Source of the DNA: an uncultured Bacteroidia bacterium
Lineage (GTDB): Bacteria > Bacteroidota > Bacteroidia > Bacteroidales > F082
Assembly (NCBI GenBank): GCA_902802535.1
Contig: CADCML010000043.1
Coordinates: forward strand, 1-43,024
Length of the DNA: 43,024 bases
Direction: 5' to 3'
Part shown: positions 15,939 through 25,542 of the stretch, piece after piece
Layout: every line of letters starts with the position of its first letter
How positions within the stretch are numbered: position 1 is the stretch's first letter
The notes under the pieces: generated by a model
Databases searched by the model: none
Told to the model about the DNA's origin: nothing
Seen by the model: only the letters and a program-made list of their open reading frames with translations
Made by a program: the position numbers and the translations under genes

Positions 15939-17806
15939 CGGGAAGCGGCGTCTATAATTATGGCGACACCGTCACCATTGAGGCCTTCCCCAACATGGGC
16001 TGTGAGTTCCTCTACTGGAACGACAGCATCACCGACAATCCGCGCGACATTGTCATCACGCAAGACAGCATTTTCACTGCCTTTTTCAACCAGTTTGGCT
16101 ACACCATCTCTGCTTCGGTTTCTCCTGAAAACACAGGCTCGGTGATTGGCGACGGCATCTACCACTACGGCGACACCGCAACCCTTCAGGCCATCCCCAA
16201 CACAGGCTATGCGTTTGTCAGCTGGAACGACAATGTCACCGACAACCCACGCGATGTGGTCGTCACACAGGATAGCAGTTTTGTCGCTACGTTCGCCCTC
16301 CGCCAGTTCACCATCAAGGTCGAATCTGACCATCCCGCATGGGGCGCAGTGGCCGGCAGCGGCACCTATTACTATGGCGACACCATCCAGATTTCGGCCA
16401 CACCTTATCTCGGCTTTGCCTTCGCTGGCTGGGACGACGGCGTCACCGTCAACCCGCGCACTGTGGTCGTTACCGAGGACAAGGTTTTCATCGCCCAGTT
16501 CGAAATCAGGCAATGCGTCATCACCACTCAAGTCTACCCCGAAAACTCAGGCTCGGTCAATGGTGGGGGTTCATACAACTACGGCGAGACCGTCCACCTG
16601 ACCGCCCACGGCAACATGGGCTACGTCTTTGACCGTTGGGAAGACTGGGAAATCACCAATCCGCGCACCATTTTCGTGGAAGGCGACGCCACCTATACCG
16701 CTGTCTTCATGCCCTTGCAGTATGAAATCGTCGCCGAATGTGACCCCGTGGAAGGCGGTTCTGTGACCGGAGCCGGCCTCTATGACTATGGCACCGTTGC
16801 CACACTTACGGCGATACCCAACAGCAATTACATCTTCATCTGCTGGAGCGATGGCATCGTCACCAACCCGCGCTCAATCACGGTGACAGGCAATGCCGCC
16901 TTCAAGGCCCTGTTCTACCTCAACGGCACGCCAGAACATACCATCACCGTATTAGCCAACGACCCATCCTTAGGCACCGTGACAGGCAGCGGCACCTATC
17001 CCGAAGGCATGACCATCGAGATTGGCGCCACACCCGCCGAAAACGCCGTGTTTACTGGCTGGAACGACGGCAACACCGACAATCCGCGCAGCATCACAGT
17101 CACGCAAGACATGACTTTCACTGCGTTGTTTGAGGCGGTACAAACCCAATACTACACCATCACCGTGAGAAGCGAGAGTCCCTTCTTGGGTTCGGTTTAC
17201 GGTGGAGGCACCTATCCGGCCAATTCCGTCATCAACATAGGAGCTACGCCCAACACGGGTTTCCATTTTGCTGGATGGCAAGACGGCGACATGAACAACC
17301 CGCGCGCCATCACCGTCACTGAGGATGCCGAATACATCGCCTCGTTCTCCGCGAATCCCGTTGAAACCTATACCGTCACCGTTTCATACGTCGAGACCCA
17401 AGGCTTCGTCATGGGCGCAGGCACATACGTGGCTGGTACAATCGCCACCTTGGCCGCCATCCCTGCCGACAACTTCACCTTCGTGAAATGGAGTGATAAT
17501 ACCGTCGACAACCCGAAGGAAGTTCTTGTTGACCACGACATCGTGCTGGCCGCCTTCTTCGATTTCACCAACGTGGAGGAAAACGGATTCGAGTCCGTCC
17601 GCCTCTATCCCAACCCCGCCAATGACAAGCTGCACATCGAAGGGCTTGATGGCAAGCACGAAATCAGCATTTTTGATGCTTTAGGCATGAAAGTCAAGGC
17701 TCTGACGACAAACGGCGACTCAGAAATCGGCATCAGTGAATTGCCTGCCGGACTTTATCTGCTCAGCATCGACGGAAAGCATACCGTTAGATTCGTGAAG
17801 GATTAA
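15887..17806 (+). CDS. InlB-repeat T9SS surface protein, C-terminal part (frameshifted)
   Basis: This is the downstream part of the gene that starts at 14499; the apparent start MHHH at 15887 is not a real start. Eight repeats of about 70 residues follow, each of the form YTITV...GSVTGSGTY.YGDTVTI.A.P..GY.F..W.DG.TDNPR.ITVTQD..FTA.F, the divergent InlB B-repeat type found in surface adhesins. The last ~75 residues (VRLYPNPANDKLHIEG...GLYLLSIDGKHTVRFVKD) are a T9SS type-A sorting domain. If the frameshift is real, the separated fragment has no signal peptide and cannot be exported. Confidence 0.85.
   Translation: MHHHRPVEANNPDWGTVTGSGVYNYGDTVTIEAFPNMGCEFLYWNDSITDNPRDIVITQDSIFTAFFNQFGYTISASVSPENTGSVIGDGIYHYGDTATLQAIPNTGYAFVSWNDNVTDNPRDVVVTQDSSFVATFALRQFTIKVESDHPAWGAVAGSGTYYYGDTIQISATPYLGFAFAGWDDGVTVNPRTVVVTEDKVFIAQFEIRQCVITTQVYPENSGSVNGGGSYNYGETVHLTAHGNMGYVFDRWEDWEITNPRTIFVEGDATYTAVFMPLQYEIVAECDPVEGGSVTGAGLYDYGTVATLTAIPNSNYIFICWSDGIVTNPRSITVTGNAAFKALFYLNGTPEHTITVLANDPSLGTVTGSGTYPEGMTIEIGATPAENAVFTGWNDGNTDNPRSITVTQDMTFTALFEAVQTQYYTITVRSESPFLGSVYGGGTYPANSVINIGATPNTGFHFAGWQDGDMNNPRAITVTEDAEYIASFSANPVETYTVTVSYVETQGFVMGAGTYVAGTIATLAAIPADNFTFVKWSDNTVDNPKEVLVDHDIVLAAFFDFTNVEENGFESVRLYPNPANDKLHIEGLDGKHEISIFDALGMKVKALTTNGDSEIGISELPAGLYLLSIDGKHTVRFVKD
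15912..17580 (+). repeat. Eight InlB-type B-repeats (~210 bp each)
   Basis: Eight coding repeats of about 70 codons. They are diverged in DNA but keep the motif W-x-D/N-G/x-x-x-x-N-P-R. Several share stretches such as AACCCGCGC at the NPR site. Confidence 0.85.
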
Positions 17807-17814
17807 AGTGCAAC

Positions 17815-17868
17815 AAAAACTGCCTATCATGTCATTCCCTTGGGAATCTATGATAGGCAGTTTTTTTT
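17815..17868. terminator. Long bidirectional terminator hairpin
   Basis: AAACTGCCTATCAT and ATGATAGGCAGTTT form a 14-bp stem, with a nested ATTCCC/GGGAAT stem and a T-run on both strands. It separates the convergent InlB-repeat gene and the subtilase gene. Confidence 0.9.
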
Positions 17869-17885
17869 ATTAAGCTATCTTTCAC

Positions 17886-19532
17886 TTACTTTGTAACCAC
17901 CAATTTCTGCGTCTGGTTGCCAGCCTCCGATACGACATTGATGAAGTAAACGCCCTGGCCAAGTGTATTGAGATAACGTTCCAAGTTCGTGTTATTCAAT
18001 CCGTTGAAGCTGTAGGCATACAACCTGCGGCCCGTAATGTCATATACGGTCAGTTCGGCCTCGCGAACTCCATTCAACACCACATGGACATCGCCTTGCG
18101 TGGGATTGGGATACAGGCTGATGATGGGTGCAGAAGCGTCCTCCGATTCAGCCACATGAAGCAGTTCAACAGCCTTCGAAAAGTCGGGGATGCCATAGCC
18201 GTATTTGTAGTCGGGGTTGTCGGCACGGTCGCCGCAAGCGCGAATGGCATCGCAGATTTCCTGCACCGTGGCATAGGGGCGAGCCTGACGCAAGCAAGCC
18301 ACAGCACCCGCCAACACGGGCGTGGCAAACGAAGTGCCATCGCCATTGTAATAAGGCCACCAACCGCCATAACCCGAAGCCACATAGGTGCCCTCTCCCA
18401 TAGCCATCACATCAGGCTTGATGCGTTCGTCGTAGGTCGGGCCCACCGAGCTGAAATAAGCGCGGTTGCCATCGGCATTGACGGCACCAATGGTCAAAAC
18501 ATGCTCGGCATCGCCAGGAATGCCCAAGGTACAAATGCCATCACCTTCATTACCGGCAGCGTTCACGCAAACCATGCCTCGGCTCGCGGCAATCTCAGCA
18601 CCGATGGTCATCGGAGCGGTTTTGCCGTCGAAATGCTCAAAAGGATGGTCCCACTGCGACAGGTCAAATCCAATGTAGCCCAAAGAAGTGGAGCAAACAT
18701 CCACGCCTAAACTGTCGGCATATTCCGCGCCCGAAACCCAATTGTATTCCTCAATGATGTTTTCGGAGTCGCCATCCTCCGTATGGATCAAGTAATAGGA
18801 TGCCTTGGGTGCCGTTCCCACCATGTTGGTGGGGTCGTAGGCCGCCATGGTGCTCAAGCAGGACGTGCCATGGGTGCTTTGCGTATAGACCGAATTGGAG
18901 CCATAGACAAAGTCGCGCGTACCGAGCAAACGGCCTTCCTCACGCATGTTGTCGAAGCAGGATTGTTCCTCAGTACCGTAGAAACCGCCGTCGAGAACTG
19001 CCACCACAACATCAGTGCCGTCGAAGCCCATGTCGTGCAACAAATCCACCTTCAGTTGCTTCACCTGGTCTTCGGCGCCACCGTAATAACCTCTAAAGGA
19101 ACGATTGGCCTGAACCGGTGTCATTTCTTGGGCCATCCAGCGTTCTTTCCATTCTTGGGCCTTGAGGTCGTTGGGGCAATTGCGCACCACTTCAACGAAG
19201 ACAAGCGCGTCGATGGCCTCAATCACCGCAGGGTCAGTGACATGCACCGAAACGCCATTCAACCATTTCGAGGGATTGATCAGTTCTGCACCGCAATCGG
19301 CCACAGCCTGAAGATACTGCGGATTGACCGGAATGTCATACATATCGATGCCAATGCCTTGATTGGCGCGACGTTGCAATGCCCTCGGGCTCAGATAGGC
19401 CTCGGGATTGTCGATGGAATAAGGTGAGTCGTTCTTGTCGGTGAACTGCACCCAGTAGATGTTGGTCGAAATTTGTGCTGAGGCAAACAACGATGCCACA
19501 ACAAGCAACAATAACAAGGATAATTTTTTCAT
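17886..19532 (-). CDS. Secreted subtilisin-like (S8) serine peptidase with T9SS sorting domain
   Basis: Starts at ATG 19532 with signal MKKLSLLLLLVVASLFASAQ; an upstream ATG at 19565 would add 11 unlikely residues. A propeptide-like region (residues 20-140) precedes the S8 domain. The catalytic triad is in order: Asp in VVVAVLDGGFYG (~179), His in QSTHGTSCLSTMAAYD (~220), Ser in GDGTSFATPVLAGAVA (~399). The oxyanion Asn is in VNAAGNEGDG. The C-terminal ~80 residues (ISLYPNPTQGDVHVVLN...YFINVVSEAGNQTQKLVVTK) are a T9SS type-A sorting domain. Probably a surface or released protease. Monocistronic, with its own promoter core at 19586-19593. Confidence 0.93.
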   Translation of the reverse strand: MKKLSLLLLLVVASLFASAQISTNIYWVQFTDKNDSPYSIDNPEAYLSPRALQRRANQGIGIDMYDIPVNPQYLQAVADCGAELINPSKWLNGVSVHVTDPAVIEAIDALVFVEVVRNCPNDLKAQEWKERWMAQEMTPVQANRSFRGYYGGAEDQVKQLKVDLLHDMGFDGTDVVVAVLDGGFYGTEEQSCFDNMREEGRLLGTRDFVYGSNSVYTQSTHGTSCLSTMAAYDPTNMVGTAPKASYYLIHTEDGDSENIIEEYNWVSGAEYADSLGVDVCSTSLGYIGFDLSQWDHPFEHFDGKTAPMTIGAEIAASRGMVCVNAAGNEGDGICTLGIPGDAEHVLTIGAVNADGNRAYFSSVGPTYDERIKPDVMAMGEGTYVASGYGGWWPYYNGDGTSFATPVLAGAVACLRQARPYATVQEICDAIRACGDRADNPDYKYGYGIPDFSKAVELLHVAESEDASAPIISLYPNPTQGDVHVVLNGVREAELTVYDITGRRLYAYSFNGLNNTNLERYLNTLGQGVYFINVVSEAGNQTQKLVVTK

Positions 19533-19585
19533 AATGTGTAACAATAATAGGTGATACTTATTCATATTAGGTTAATAAATCGGTG

Positions 19586-19593
19586 CAAAAATA
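19586..19593 (-). promoter_or_regulatory. Promoter core of the subtilase gene
   Basis: TATTTTTG on the minus strand, 54 bp before the ATG at 19532. Confidence 0.55.
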
Positions 19594-19635
19594 ACACAAT
19601 TTCCGAACATCATCCGTAATTTCGCATAAAATGCC

Positions 19636-19643
19636 TACTTTTG
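19636..19643 (+). promoter_or_regulatory. Promoter core of trmD
   Basis: TACTTTTG lies 24 bp before the chosen trmD ATG at 19667. An ATG at 19631 lies upstream of this core and would not be on the transcript. Confidence 0.55.
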
Positions 19644-19666
19644 CCAAAAATTTCATACACCGACTC

Positions 19667-20356
19667 ATGCGCATCGACATCATCGCCGTTTTCCCTGAAA
19701 TGTTTGAGGGACCATTCACCGAAAGCATCATCAAACGCGCTGTAAACAAAGGCATTGTGGAGATTGGGCTGCACAACCTCCGCGACTACAGCACCGACAA
19801 GCACCACAAGGTGGACGACTACTCGTTTGCCGCCGGCGCGGGCATGGTGATGATGATTGAACCCGTCGACAACTGCATCAGCCACCTGAAAAGTCAGCAC
19901 GACTATGACGAGGTCATCTACATGAGCCCCGACGGCGAGCTCCTCGACCAGCCTTTGTGCAACCAACTCTCGATGAAAAAAAACATCATCATCCTTTGCG
20001 GACACTACAAAGGCATTGACGAACGTATCCGCGAACATTTGATTACCAAAGAGATAAGCATCGGCAACTATGTTCTTTCCGGAGGCGAACTCGGTGCGGC
20101 CGTGTTGGTTGACAGCCTGGTACGCCTTATCCCAGGTGCTTTGGGCGACGAAACCTCTGCCCTCTCCGACTCGTTCCAAGACGGACTGGTGTCGCCCCCC
20201 GTCTACACCCGCCCGCGAAACTACAAAGGTTGGGAGGTTCCCGAGATACTTTTGTCGGGCAACGACCATAAAATCAACGAATGGAAACTAGAGCAAGCCA
20301 TCGAGCGCACCAAGGCTCGCCGACCAGAAATGTACGAAATTTTCAAAAAAAGCTGA
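19667..20356 (+). CDS. trmD: tRNA (guanine-37-N1)-methyltransferase
   Basis: SPOUT methyltransferase that uses S-adenosylmethionine to make m1G37 in tRNAs with G36, preventing +1 frameshifting. Visible motifs: [17 protein letters not shown] at the start, [15 protein letters not shown], the knot region [13 protein letters not shown] and [20 protein letters not shown], then [12 protein letters not shown] with the catalytic Asp region. The start at 19667 gives 229 residues, the family norm. rplS follows 77 bp after the stop with its own promoter; trmD-rplS linkage is widespread in bacteria. Confidence 0.96.
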   Translation: MRIDIIAVFPEMFEGPFTESIIKRAVNKGIVEIGLHNLRDYSTDKHHKVDDYSFAAGAGMVMMIEPVDNCISHLKSQHDYDEVIYMSPDGELLDQPLCNQLSMKKNIIILCGHYKGIDERIREHLITKEISIGNYVLSGGELGAAVLVDSLVRLIPGALGDETSALSDSFQDGLVSPPVYTRPRNYKGWEVPEILLSGNDHKINEWKLEQAIERTKARRPEMYEIFKKS

Positions 20357-20385
20357 TATTCTGTATCTCGTATTGATTTTTTATG

Positions 20386-20393
20386 TATTTTTG
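20386..20393 (+). promoter_or_regulatory. Promoter core of rplS
   Basis: TATTTTTG lies 40 bp before the rplS ATG. Confidence 0.6.
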
Positions 20394-20433
20394 CACCCAC
20401 TTTTTGGAGAAAAATATACAAAAATCATATAAA

Positions 20434-20787
20434 ATGAGCAAACAAGCATTAATTCAATTCGTTGAAGATCAAATTGTTGTAAAAGATTTTCCGAAGTTCA
20501 AGACAGGTGACACCATCACGGTGACCTACAAGATTGTTGAAGGACAAAAAGAGCGTCTGCAAAAGTTCCAGGGCATCGTCCTGAAGCGCAGCGGCCACGG
20601 CAAGACCGGCACATTCACTATCCGCAAGATTTCCAACAACGTTGGAGTGGAGAGATGTTTCCCGATTGCCTCCCCCATGATTGAGAACATTGAGCTCAAC
20701 AAGCAGGGCAAGGTTCGCAAGTCACGCATTTACTACCTGCGCGGACTGCGCGGCAAGAAGGCCAAGATCAAGGAACTCAAGAAGTGA
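20434..20787 (+). CDS. rplS: 50S ribosomal protein L19
   Basis: From ATG 20434 the product is 117 residues, the usual L19 length. It starts MSKQALIQFVEDQIVVKDFPKFKTGDTITV and has the highly conserved IVLKRSGHGKTGTFTIRKIS and GVERCFP blocks, ending in a basic tail (YYLRGLRGKKAKIKELKK). It sits at the 30S-50S interface. An upstream in-frame start lies within the promoter and is rejected. A strong terminator follows 15 bp after the stop. Confidence 0.97.
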   Translation: MSKQALIQFVEDQIVVKDFPKFKTGDTITVTYKIVEGQKERLQKFQGIVLKRSGHGKTGTFTIRKISNNVGVERCFPIASPMIENIELNKQGKVRKSRIYYLRGLRGKKAKIKELKK

Positions 20788-20802
20788 TTTCCTTCACAAC
20801 AA

Positions 20803-20836
20803 CAAAAAAGCTCCGATTACGCGGAGCTTTTTTTTT
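20803..20836 (+). terminator. Rho-independent terminator of rplS
   Basis: Stem AGCTCCG / CGGAGCT with loop attacg, A-run before and T-run after, directly behind rplS. Confidence 0.93.
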
Positions 20837-20905
20837 CGCATTGCAAATTTGGAAGAATGGCGCTGATTGAGATTCTCTTCGGGAAAGGAGTGATTGTCAT
20901 TTAGT

Positions 20906-20970
20906 AAAACGCGGCGGTAAGAGCCAGTTACCCATTCGTAACGTCTCCCACCGCCGCTTTATAACGTTTT
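20906..20970. other. Nested inverted-repeat structure between rplS and the T9SS operon
   Basis: Outer arms AAAACG/CGTTTT, then GCGGCGGT (20911-20918) with ACCGCCGC (20950-20957), then GTTAC/GTAAC inside. It can fold as a long interrupted hairpin on either strand. It lies between two convergent units and may end the T9SS operon transcript coming from the right, but it lacks a T-run and could be a dispersed palindromic element. Confidence 0.7.
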
Positions 20971-21009
20971 GTCTTCACTCCATTCCATGAACGAAGCAAT
21001 GGGGAATCT

Positions 21010-22641
21010 CTATTCCTTCACCACCTTATCCGAAAACACCTTGCCGTCCTCCAACATGACGCGCATCGTGTAAGTGCCTGCGGGCAGGCCAACCATGTTG
21101 AGGTTTTCCAAACCTTTGCTTTGCGTGCGCACCAAGCGGCCTTGCAGGTCGTAAAGCTCGATGTGCTTGGGTTGCACATCGGCTGGAGCACACAAGTGCA
21201 GTGCATCCTTCACTGGGTTGGGATAGACGAAAACCTCATCCTTGACGGCGATTTCGCCCGAGCCCTCGGTGCCGTCAGCTTCAAGTTTGAGAGCAAACCA
21301 CTCATAAGTGCCGTTATAGGGCAAATCGCCTCTGCTCGCATTGCCTATAATTAGACATCCTCCATCGGAAGTGGCCAGTATTTCGTGAGGCTCCAAATAG
21401 GTGTCGGACAATGCGTATGTCTTCCGCCAAAGAATGTCGAAGTCTTCTGTGTATTTGGTGACAATCAAAGCGTTAGGATTCTCTAAGAAGGATTGATGGC
21501 GGCTGTAGTGGCAGAAATAGATACACCTGTGACCCGCCTCGTCGGGTTCCGTCAAAGCAACAGGATTTCGGATGGACTCAGTGGTATCGTTCATCCGACC
21601 AAGAATATGAAGTTGTCGAATGTTTCCTTCCGTATCGGTCTTCAGTAGCACCGGGGTGTTGTCGTAATAGAACACTGTAGTGTCGCTATATAGCCTTTGC
21701 ACTATCTCATCACCCACCAACGGAATCAGCAGCGTGGAGTCGTCCATTGGCAAGACCGTGGTAGAGACCGCATCCAATACGTTCAGGTAGTAGTAGTCTA
21801 TATGGGAAGGACTGTGACCTACCGTCGTGTCGCTGTAGATGAAGTGGTAATCGTTGACGAGAGACGCGCCAAGGCTCTTGTCCAGACGAAAAAGACCGTG
21901 CCTGGATTCATACTGGTTGCCTTGGATGTGCTTGTTGATTTTGCGCAACATCCCTTTCTGCCCCGAATCGGGAAACTCGAAAACAGCTTCGGCACCTAAC
22001 GCACCCGTATAGAAATCGGATGTGTCCACGGCGGAAAACTCGAATCCGCCTTCAAGCGACATCTCGGCGAAAAGCCTGTGGCAATAGTGGGGAATCGTAT
22101 CCGACGGCAGCGAGAATCCGAACACGCCGAAGAGTTTCCCGCCCCTGAGGAGGGCGTATTTGCCCGCCAAATCAATTGGGTCTTGGTAAGCGTCGGGCCA
22201 TTCGCCCAAGTATTGTGCGGTGATGTTCAGGTTGTCGTCGAAATGGACAAAATAGGGCACGGATGTGTATTGTTCGTAGGGTGTAGTCGTGAATAGCCAG
22301 TACTTGAATCCAGTTCCGATGTACATGCTGGGGTCGTTGGGATGGTGGAAGACATTGGAAATGATGAACATCCCGCTTTCATCGCCAAAGGGAACGCTGT
22401 TGAGCATCTCGCCCTCTTCCGAGAGTTTGATTAGCCTTTTCCATGTAGCGTCAAGCCCTCCGCCCGAATTGTCGATGGCGAGGACGAAATTGCCGTCTTG
22501 CGTTTCGGCCATGCTCATCGACAAAGGGAAATGCACGTCGCCTTCCAACGGGTAGAGATGGAAGAATCCCCTCTCCTGGGCTAAAGAGGGGATAAACAGT
22601 GCTATCATCACGAAAAGCACTATGATTCGGACTGTTTTCAT
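21010..22641 (-). CDS. T9SS-secreted protein of unknown function
   Basis: A signal peptide (MKTVRIIVLFVMIALFIPSLAQ) precedes about 430 residues with propeller-like features: repeated motifs of the form SMAETQDGNFVLAID, IISNVFHHPNDPSMYIG and HEILATSDGGCLIIGNA. These resemble T9SS 'delta-60' or YD-like repeat proteins. The C-terminal ~80 residues (VFVYPNPVKDALHLCAP...YTMRVMLEDGKVFSDKVVKE) are a type-A sorting domain. It is the last gene of a four-gene group on the minus strand, 125 bp behind a second protein of the same design. No enzyme motif is seen. Confidence 0.8.
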   Translation of the reverse strand: MKTVRIIVLFVMIALFIPSLAQERGFFHLYPLEGDVHFPLSMSMAETQDGNFVLAIDNSGGGLDATWKRLIKLSEEGEMLNSVPFGDESGMFIISNVFHHPNDPSMYIGTGFKYWLFTTTPYEQYTSVPYFVHFDDNLNITAQYLGEWPDAYQDPIDLAGKYALLRGGKLFGVFGFSLPSDTIPHYCHRLFAEMSLEGGFEFSAVDTSDFYTGALGAEAVFEFPDSGQKGMLRKINKHIQGNQYESRHGLFRLDKSLGASLVNDYHFIYSDTTVGHSPSHIDYYYLNVLDAVSTTVLPMDDSTLLIPLVGDEIVQRLYSDTTVFYYDNTPVLLKTDTEGNIRQLHILGRMNDTTESIRNPVALTEPDEAGHRCIYFCHYSRHQSFLENPNALIVTKYTEDFDILWRKTYALSDTYLEPHEILATSDGGCLIIGNASRGDLPYNGTYEWFALKLEADGTEGSGEIAVKDEVFVYPNPVKDALHLCAPADVQPKHIELYDLQGRLVRTQSKGLENLNMVGLPAGTYTMRVMLEDGKVFSDKVVKE

Positions 22642-22766
22642 AGTTTTAATGTTTTAAATGTGAATAAATTAAGTTAAATAATTGTTGTCAATTGCGATTG
22701 AAATAGTTGATGGCACAGCTGTGTTCTACAGCAAAACATCTTTTGAAGCGACAATATAAGGAGCAG

Positions 22767-24419
22767 TTACTCTTTCACCCACTTCCCACTTTCAGCTTCC
22801 TTGCCGCTCGAATACACTTTCCAGATGTACACTCCAGAAGGCCATGCTTCGGCATTGATGGCTGTTTCATGCTCCGTGATTTCCTGTCCAACTATCAGCC
22901 GCCCAAGCGCATCATACACTTCCACATAGGCGTTTTGTAAGCCAGTGCAAATGTTGAGTGTATTCTGTCCGGGATTCGGATAGACCATCGCCACCTTCAG
23001 GCCGCTTGTGTGCGCCTCTTCTATGCCATCAAAAGCCTCGGCGGGGAATTTCACCACCGATTCGTATCGTTTGTTTGGAAACTCCATATCATACCCCCAC
23101 AACGTCAGCAGTGCTCCTCCATCCCGTGTGGCCGTGATGCCGGTGGCTCGGCAATGCTTCAATCCGCCAGGCAAATCATAGTAAACGGTGGCGATGGTGT
23201 CGAAATCTGGGGTCAGATGCTCCACCATAATCCAAGAATCCAATTGCATGTTAGACCCAACATTCAATGAATAGGCGAAATAGAGGGATTTGTCACTTGA
23301 GACATCCACGCCTTTCCTAATCGGAACCTGATCCCAGTGTTTCGTCTTACGTTCGACAAAGCGTTTGATGGGCACGACATCCCAATAATAGACGCTGTCG
23401 TCAAACTCATACAGGACACAGACATAATAGTTCGGAGATTCGTTCGACTTGTGTGCCGATTCATCTGCCACGCAGGTCATGTAAGTAGTTCCAAAGGCAC
23501 TACGTGTCACATTCGGGTTATAGACGAAATCTTGTGCTCCAACTATACCCGGCAGTTGAATGGAATGTCTGTAGCGGCCTGTCCGCACCACGTTGAAATC
23601 CTTGTCGAGATAGACGATGTTGCGATTGGGTTGGCTGACCACCTCGCCCGCCCAGCCATAGTAAATGTAGAGGCTGTCGGCGTCGACCATGTGATAGTAC
23701 CTGTAGTAGGATTCAGGATAATAGGCGGAATGGGTGGTCTCATAGCCTACCCATTTCACCATATTGCCCTCAAAATCCATCTTGAAGAAGAAGGTGCTGT
23801 CTTTACCCCGTGGCTCCACATCGGTGCTGACTGTCTTTATGTACCCTCCAACGATGTATCCGTCGCTGTCGACCATGGCCGAAAACAGCGAAATCTCACC
23901 ATAACGCACTTGAAATGTCGTATCCAGCTCGAAAGTGTCGATGGGAATGTCCCATTCATGCCTCTCGTCTATGGAGAGGTCGTCGTTCAGCTTGTACAAC
24001 GCAAGAGTGGAATGGTCGATGGGCGGGTCGAAATTCTTGAAATAGTTTGACGAGCAGGTGTCGTGCTCAGGATTGAATTGATGCAGGATGAAGGTCTCGC
24101 CACGTCCGTTTTCGAACACGTAGGGACTGCAACCTTTGTAACCCTTCCTGTGGTAGAAGGCCTGATGCTGCAGCGTCCCGTCGGCATCCAATGCAACGAG
24201 GGATGCGTTGAGGCTGTTGAATCTGCCGCAATCGTCCTTGAACTTTACCAATCCGCTCACCAAGACCCTGCCGTCCGACATTTCGTAAGCTTCTTCACAA
24301 GTGTTTAGGATAATCGTGTCAGTCGATTTGTCGTATTCATAGATGTATTCCCATTCCTGGGCAATGGCATTTGCCCCGAAAAAAAGGAAAAAAGAAAAAA
24401 GAAGTAGTAGCTTATTCAT
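22767..24419 (-). CDS. T9SS-secreted protein of unknown function, paralogous design
   Basis: Starts at ATG 24419 with signal MNKLLLLFSFFLFFGANAIAQ; a longer frame to 24506 overlaps the upstream gene and is rejected. Around 470 residues follow with alternating strand-rich segments (ALVDSDGYIVGGYIKT-like, GITATRDGGALLTLWGYD), the same design as the next gene downstream. The end (VAMVYPNPGQNTLNICT...VYIWKVYSSGKEAESGKWVKE) is a T9SS type-A sorting domain. Only 4 bp separate it from the upstream lipoprotein gene, so they share an mRNA. Function unknown. Confidence 0.8.
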   Translation of the reverse strand: MNKLLLLFSFFLFFGANAIAQEWEYIYEYDKSTDTIILNTCEEAYEMSDGRVLVSGLVKFKDDCGRFNSLNASLVALDADGTLQHQAFYHRKGYKGCSPYVFENGRGETFILHQFNPEHDTCSSNYFKNFDPPIDHSTLALYKLNDDLSIDERHEWDIPIDTFELDTTFQVRYGEISLFSAMVDSDGYIVGGYIKTVSTDVEPRGKDSTFFFKMDFEGNMVKWVGYETTHSAYYPESYYRYYHMVDADSLYIYYGWAGEVVSQPNRNIVYLDKDFNVVRTGRYRHSIQLPGIVGAQDFVYNPNVTRSAFGTTYMTCVADESAHKSNESPNYYVCVLYEFDDSVYYWDVVPIKRFVERKTKHWDQVPIRKGVDVSSDKSLYFAYSLNVGSNMQLDSWIMVEHLTPDFDTIATVYYDLPGGLKHCRATGITATRDGGALLTLWGYDMEFPNKRYESVVKFPAEAFDGIEEAHTSGLKVAMVYPNPGQNTLNICTGLQNAYVEVYDALGRLIVGQEITEHETAINAEAWPSGVYIWKVYSSGKEAESGKWVKE

Positions 24420-24423
24420 GGTA

Positions 24424-25512
24424 TCAGTCTGGGTTAGGCAACACCCAATAGTAATCAGCGTAGCACACCAGGGCGGTATGGTAACGATCGCATATCGAAT
24501 CACCATGTTGTTTGTCTTCCAAATAATAATCTTTTACTTCACATGAATAATACTCGGAATGGTAATTAGGAGATAAATGCAAATAACCCGTATCAGAAAC
24601 GATTAATCCCGTTATAAAACCCCATTCGCAGTTCATTTCATCCTCGCAAAGGCAAGGTTCATCTCCACTTATGATTCCCGAAAGAAAGAATAGCCAATCC
24701 GAGCATTGTGTTACATTAAAAGCGTTAGGCCAGTAAGTATAGTTTGACCAATACGGGTTTTCTACCATAAATGTATTTGTGGCAATGTATTCCGCATATT
24801 CAACATTACCAAAAATTTGGTATGATCCGTTTCCTGGAGAAGTAGTGTCTGGCGTGAAATAAGTTGAAAGTTCATCGGCAGCATCCCATTGGATGTTGAA
24901 AAAAGATGTAGAATTACAATATCCTCCATCCAACCCCCAAACAAGGCAAAGATCCTCAATTGGACCATGAACAGTGGGGGAATCGGGATCTTGTCCAGCT
25001 TCTCGCCCTCTTGTGAAAACGATTCGTATGTTGTCGCTATCTTTTGCGCCAACTTGTGGAAGCATAATGCTGAACAGACTGGGTACATCCCTCCCATCGT
25101 TGATGTTGGCAATACATTCTTGCAAGGCTCTCTCAAAAGCGTTGTATGCTTCAACTACATCAGTATCGCCGACATTTCCATTTTCATCGACATTTGGCAT
25201 GGCTACATAAAGCGTGTCAAGTGTGGTGTTTACACAATAAGTTTCATGTTCGCTATGCTCAAAGTTTGCCATGAGGCATAGTGTTTGGCGCATGTCTTCC
25301 AACGTCATAGTCCCTTCCGACCTAACACCTGAATTGCAAGCTATACGTAGTTCCTGAAAATGATGGATGCAATTCCACATAGCTTGGGCTTTAGGAGACA
25401 TTGTTTCATTAGATGTTGTTTCGTCTTTCTCTTTTTTGCAACCAACGAAAAGAGTTGCAGCTATCACAGCAATCACTGTTGCCGAGAAAAGCATAAATTT
25501 CACTTTTTTCAT
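24424..25512 (-). CDS. Lipoprotein of unknown function
   Basis: Signal MKKVKFMLFSATVIAVIAAT ends in lipobox LFVGC followed by KKEKDE, so it is a lipoprotein. Residues 36-130 are helical (MSPKAQAMWNCIHHFQELRIACNSG, SEGTMTLEDMRQTLCLMANFEHSEHETY). The rest is beta-rich with many Cys and aromatic residues. The helical segment resembles lipoproteins often found next to DUF3244-like genes in Bacteroidales, but I cannot assign a named family. Base composition here is more AT-rich than in its neighbours. It lies 30 bp behind the DUF3244-like gene. Confidence 0.75.
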   Translation of the reverse strand: MKKVKFMLFSATVIAVIAATLFVGCKKEKDETTSNETMSPKAQAMWNCIHHFQELRIACNSGVRSEGTMTLEDMRQTLCLMANFEHSEHETYCVNTTLDTLYVAMPNVDENGNVGDTDVVEAYNAFERALQECIANINDGRDVPSLFSIMLPQVGAKDSDNIRIVFTRGREAGQDPDSPTVHGPIEDLCLVWGLDGGYCNSTSFFNIQWDAADELSTYFTPDTTSPGNGSYQIFGNVEYAEYIATNTFMVENPYWSNYTYWPNAFNVTQCSDWLFFLSGIISGDEPCLCEDEMNCEWGFITGLIVSDTGYLHLSPNYHSEYYSCEVKDYYLEDKQHGDSICDRYHTALVCYADYYWVLPNPD

Positions 25513-25542
25513 ATTGGTGTAATTTTATTTGAGTTTGTTGTT

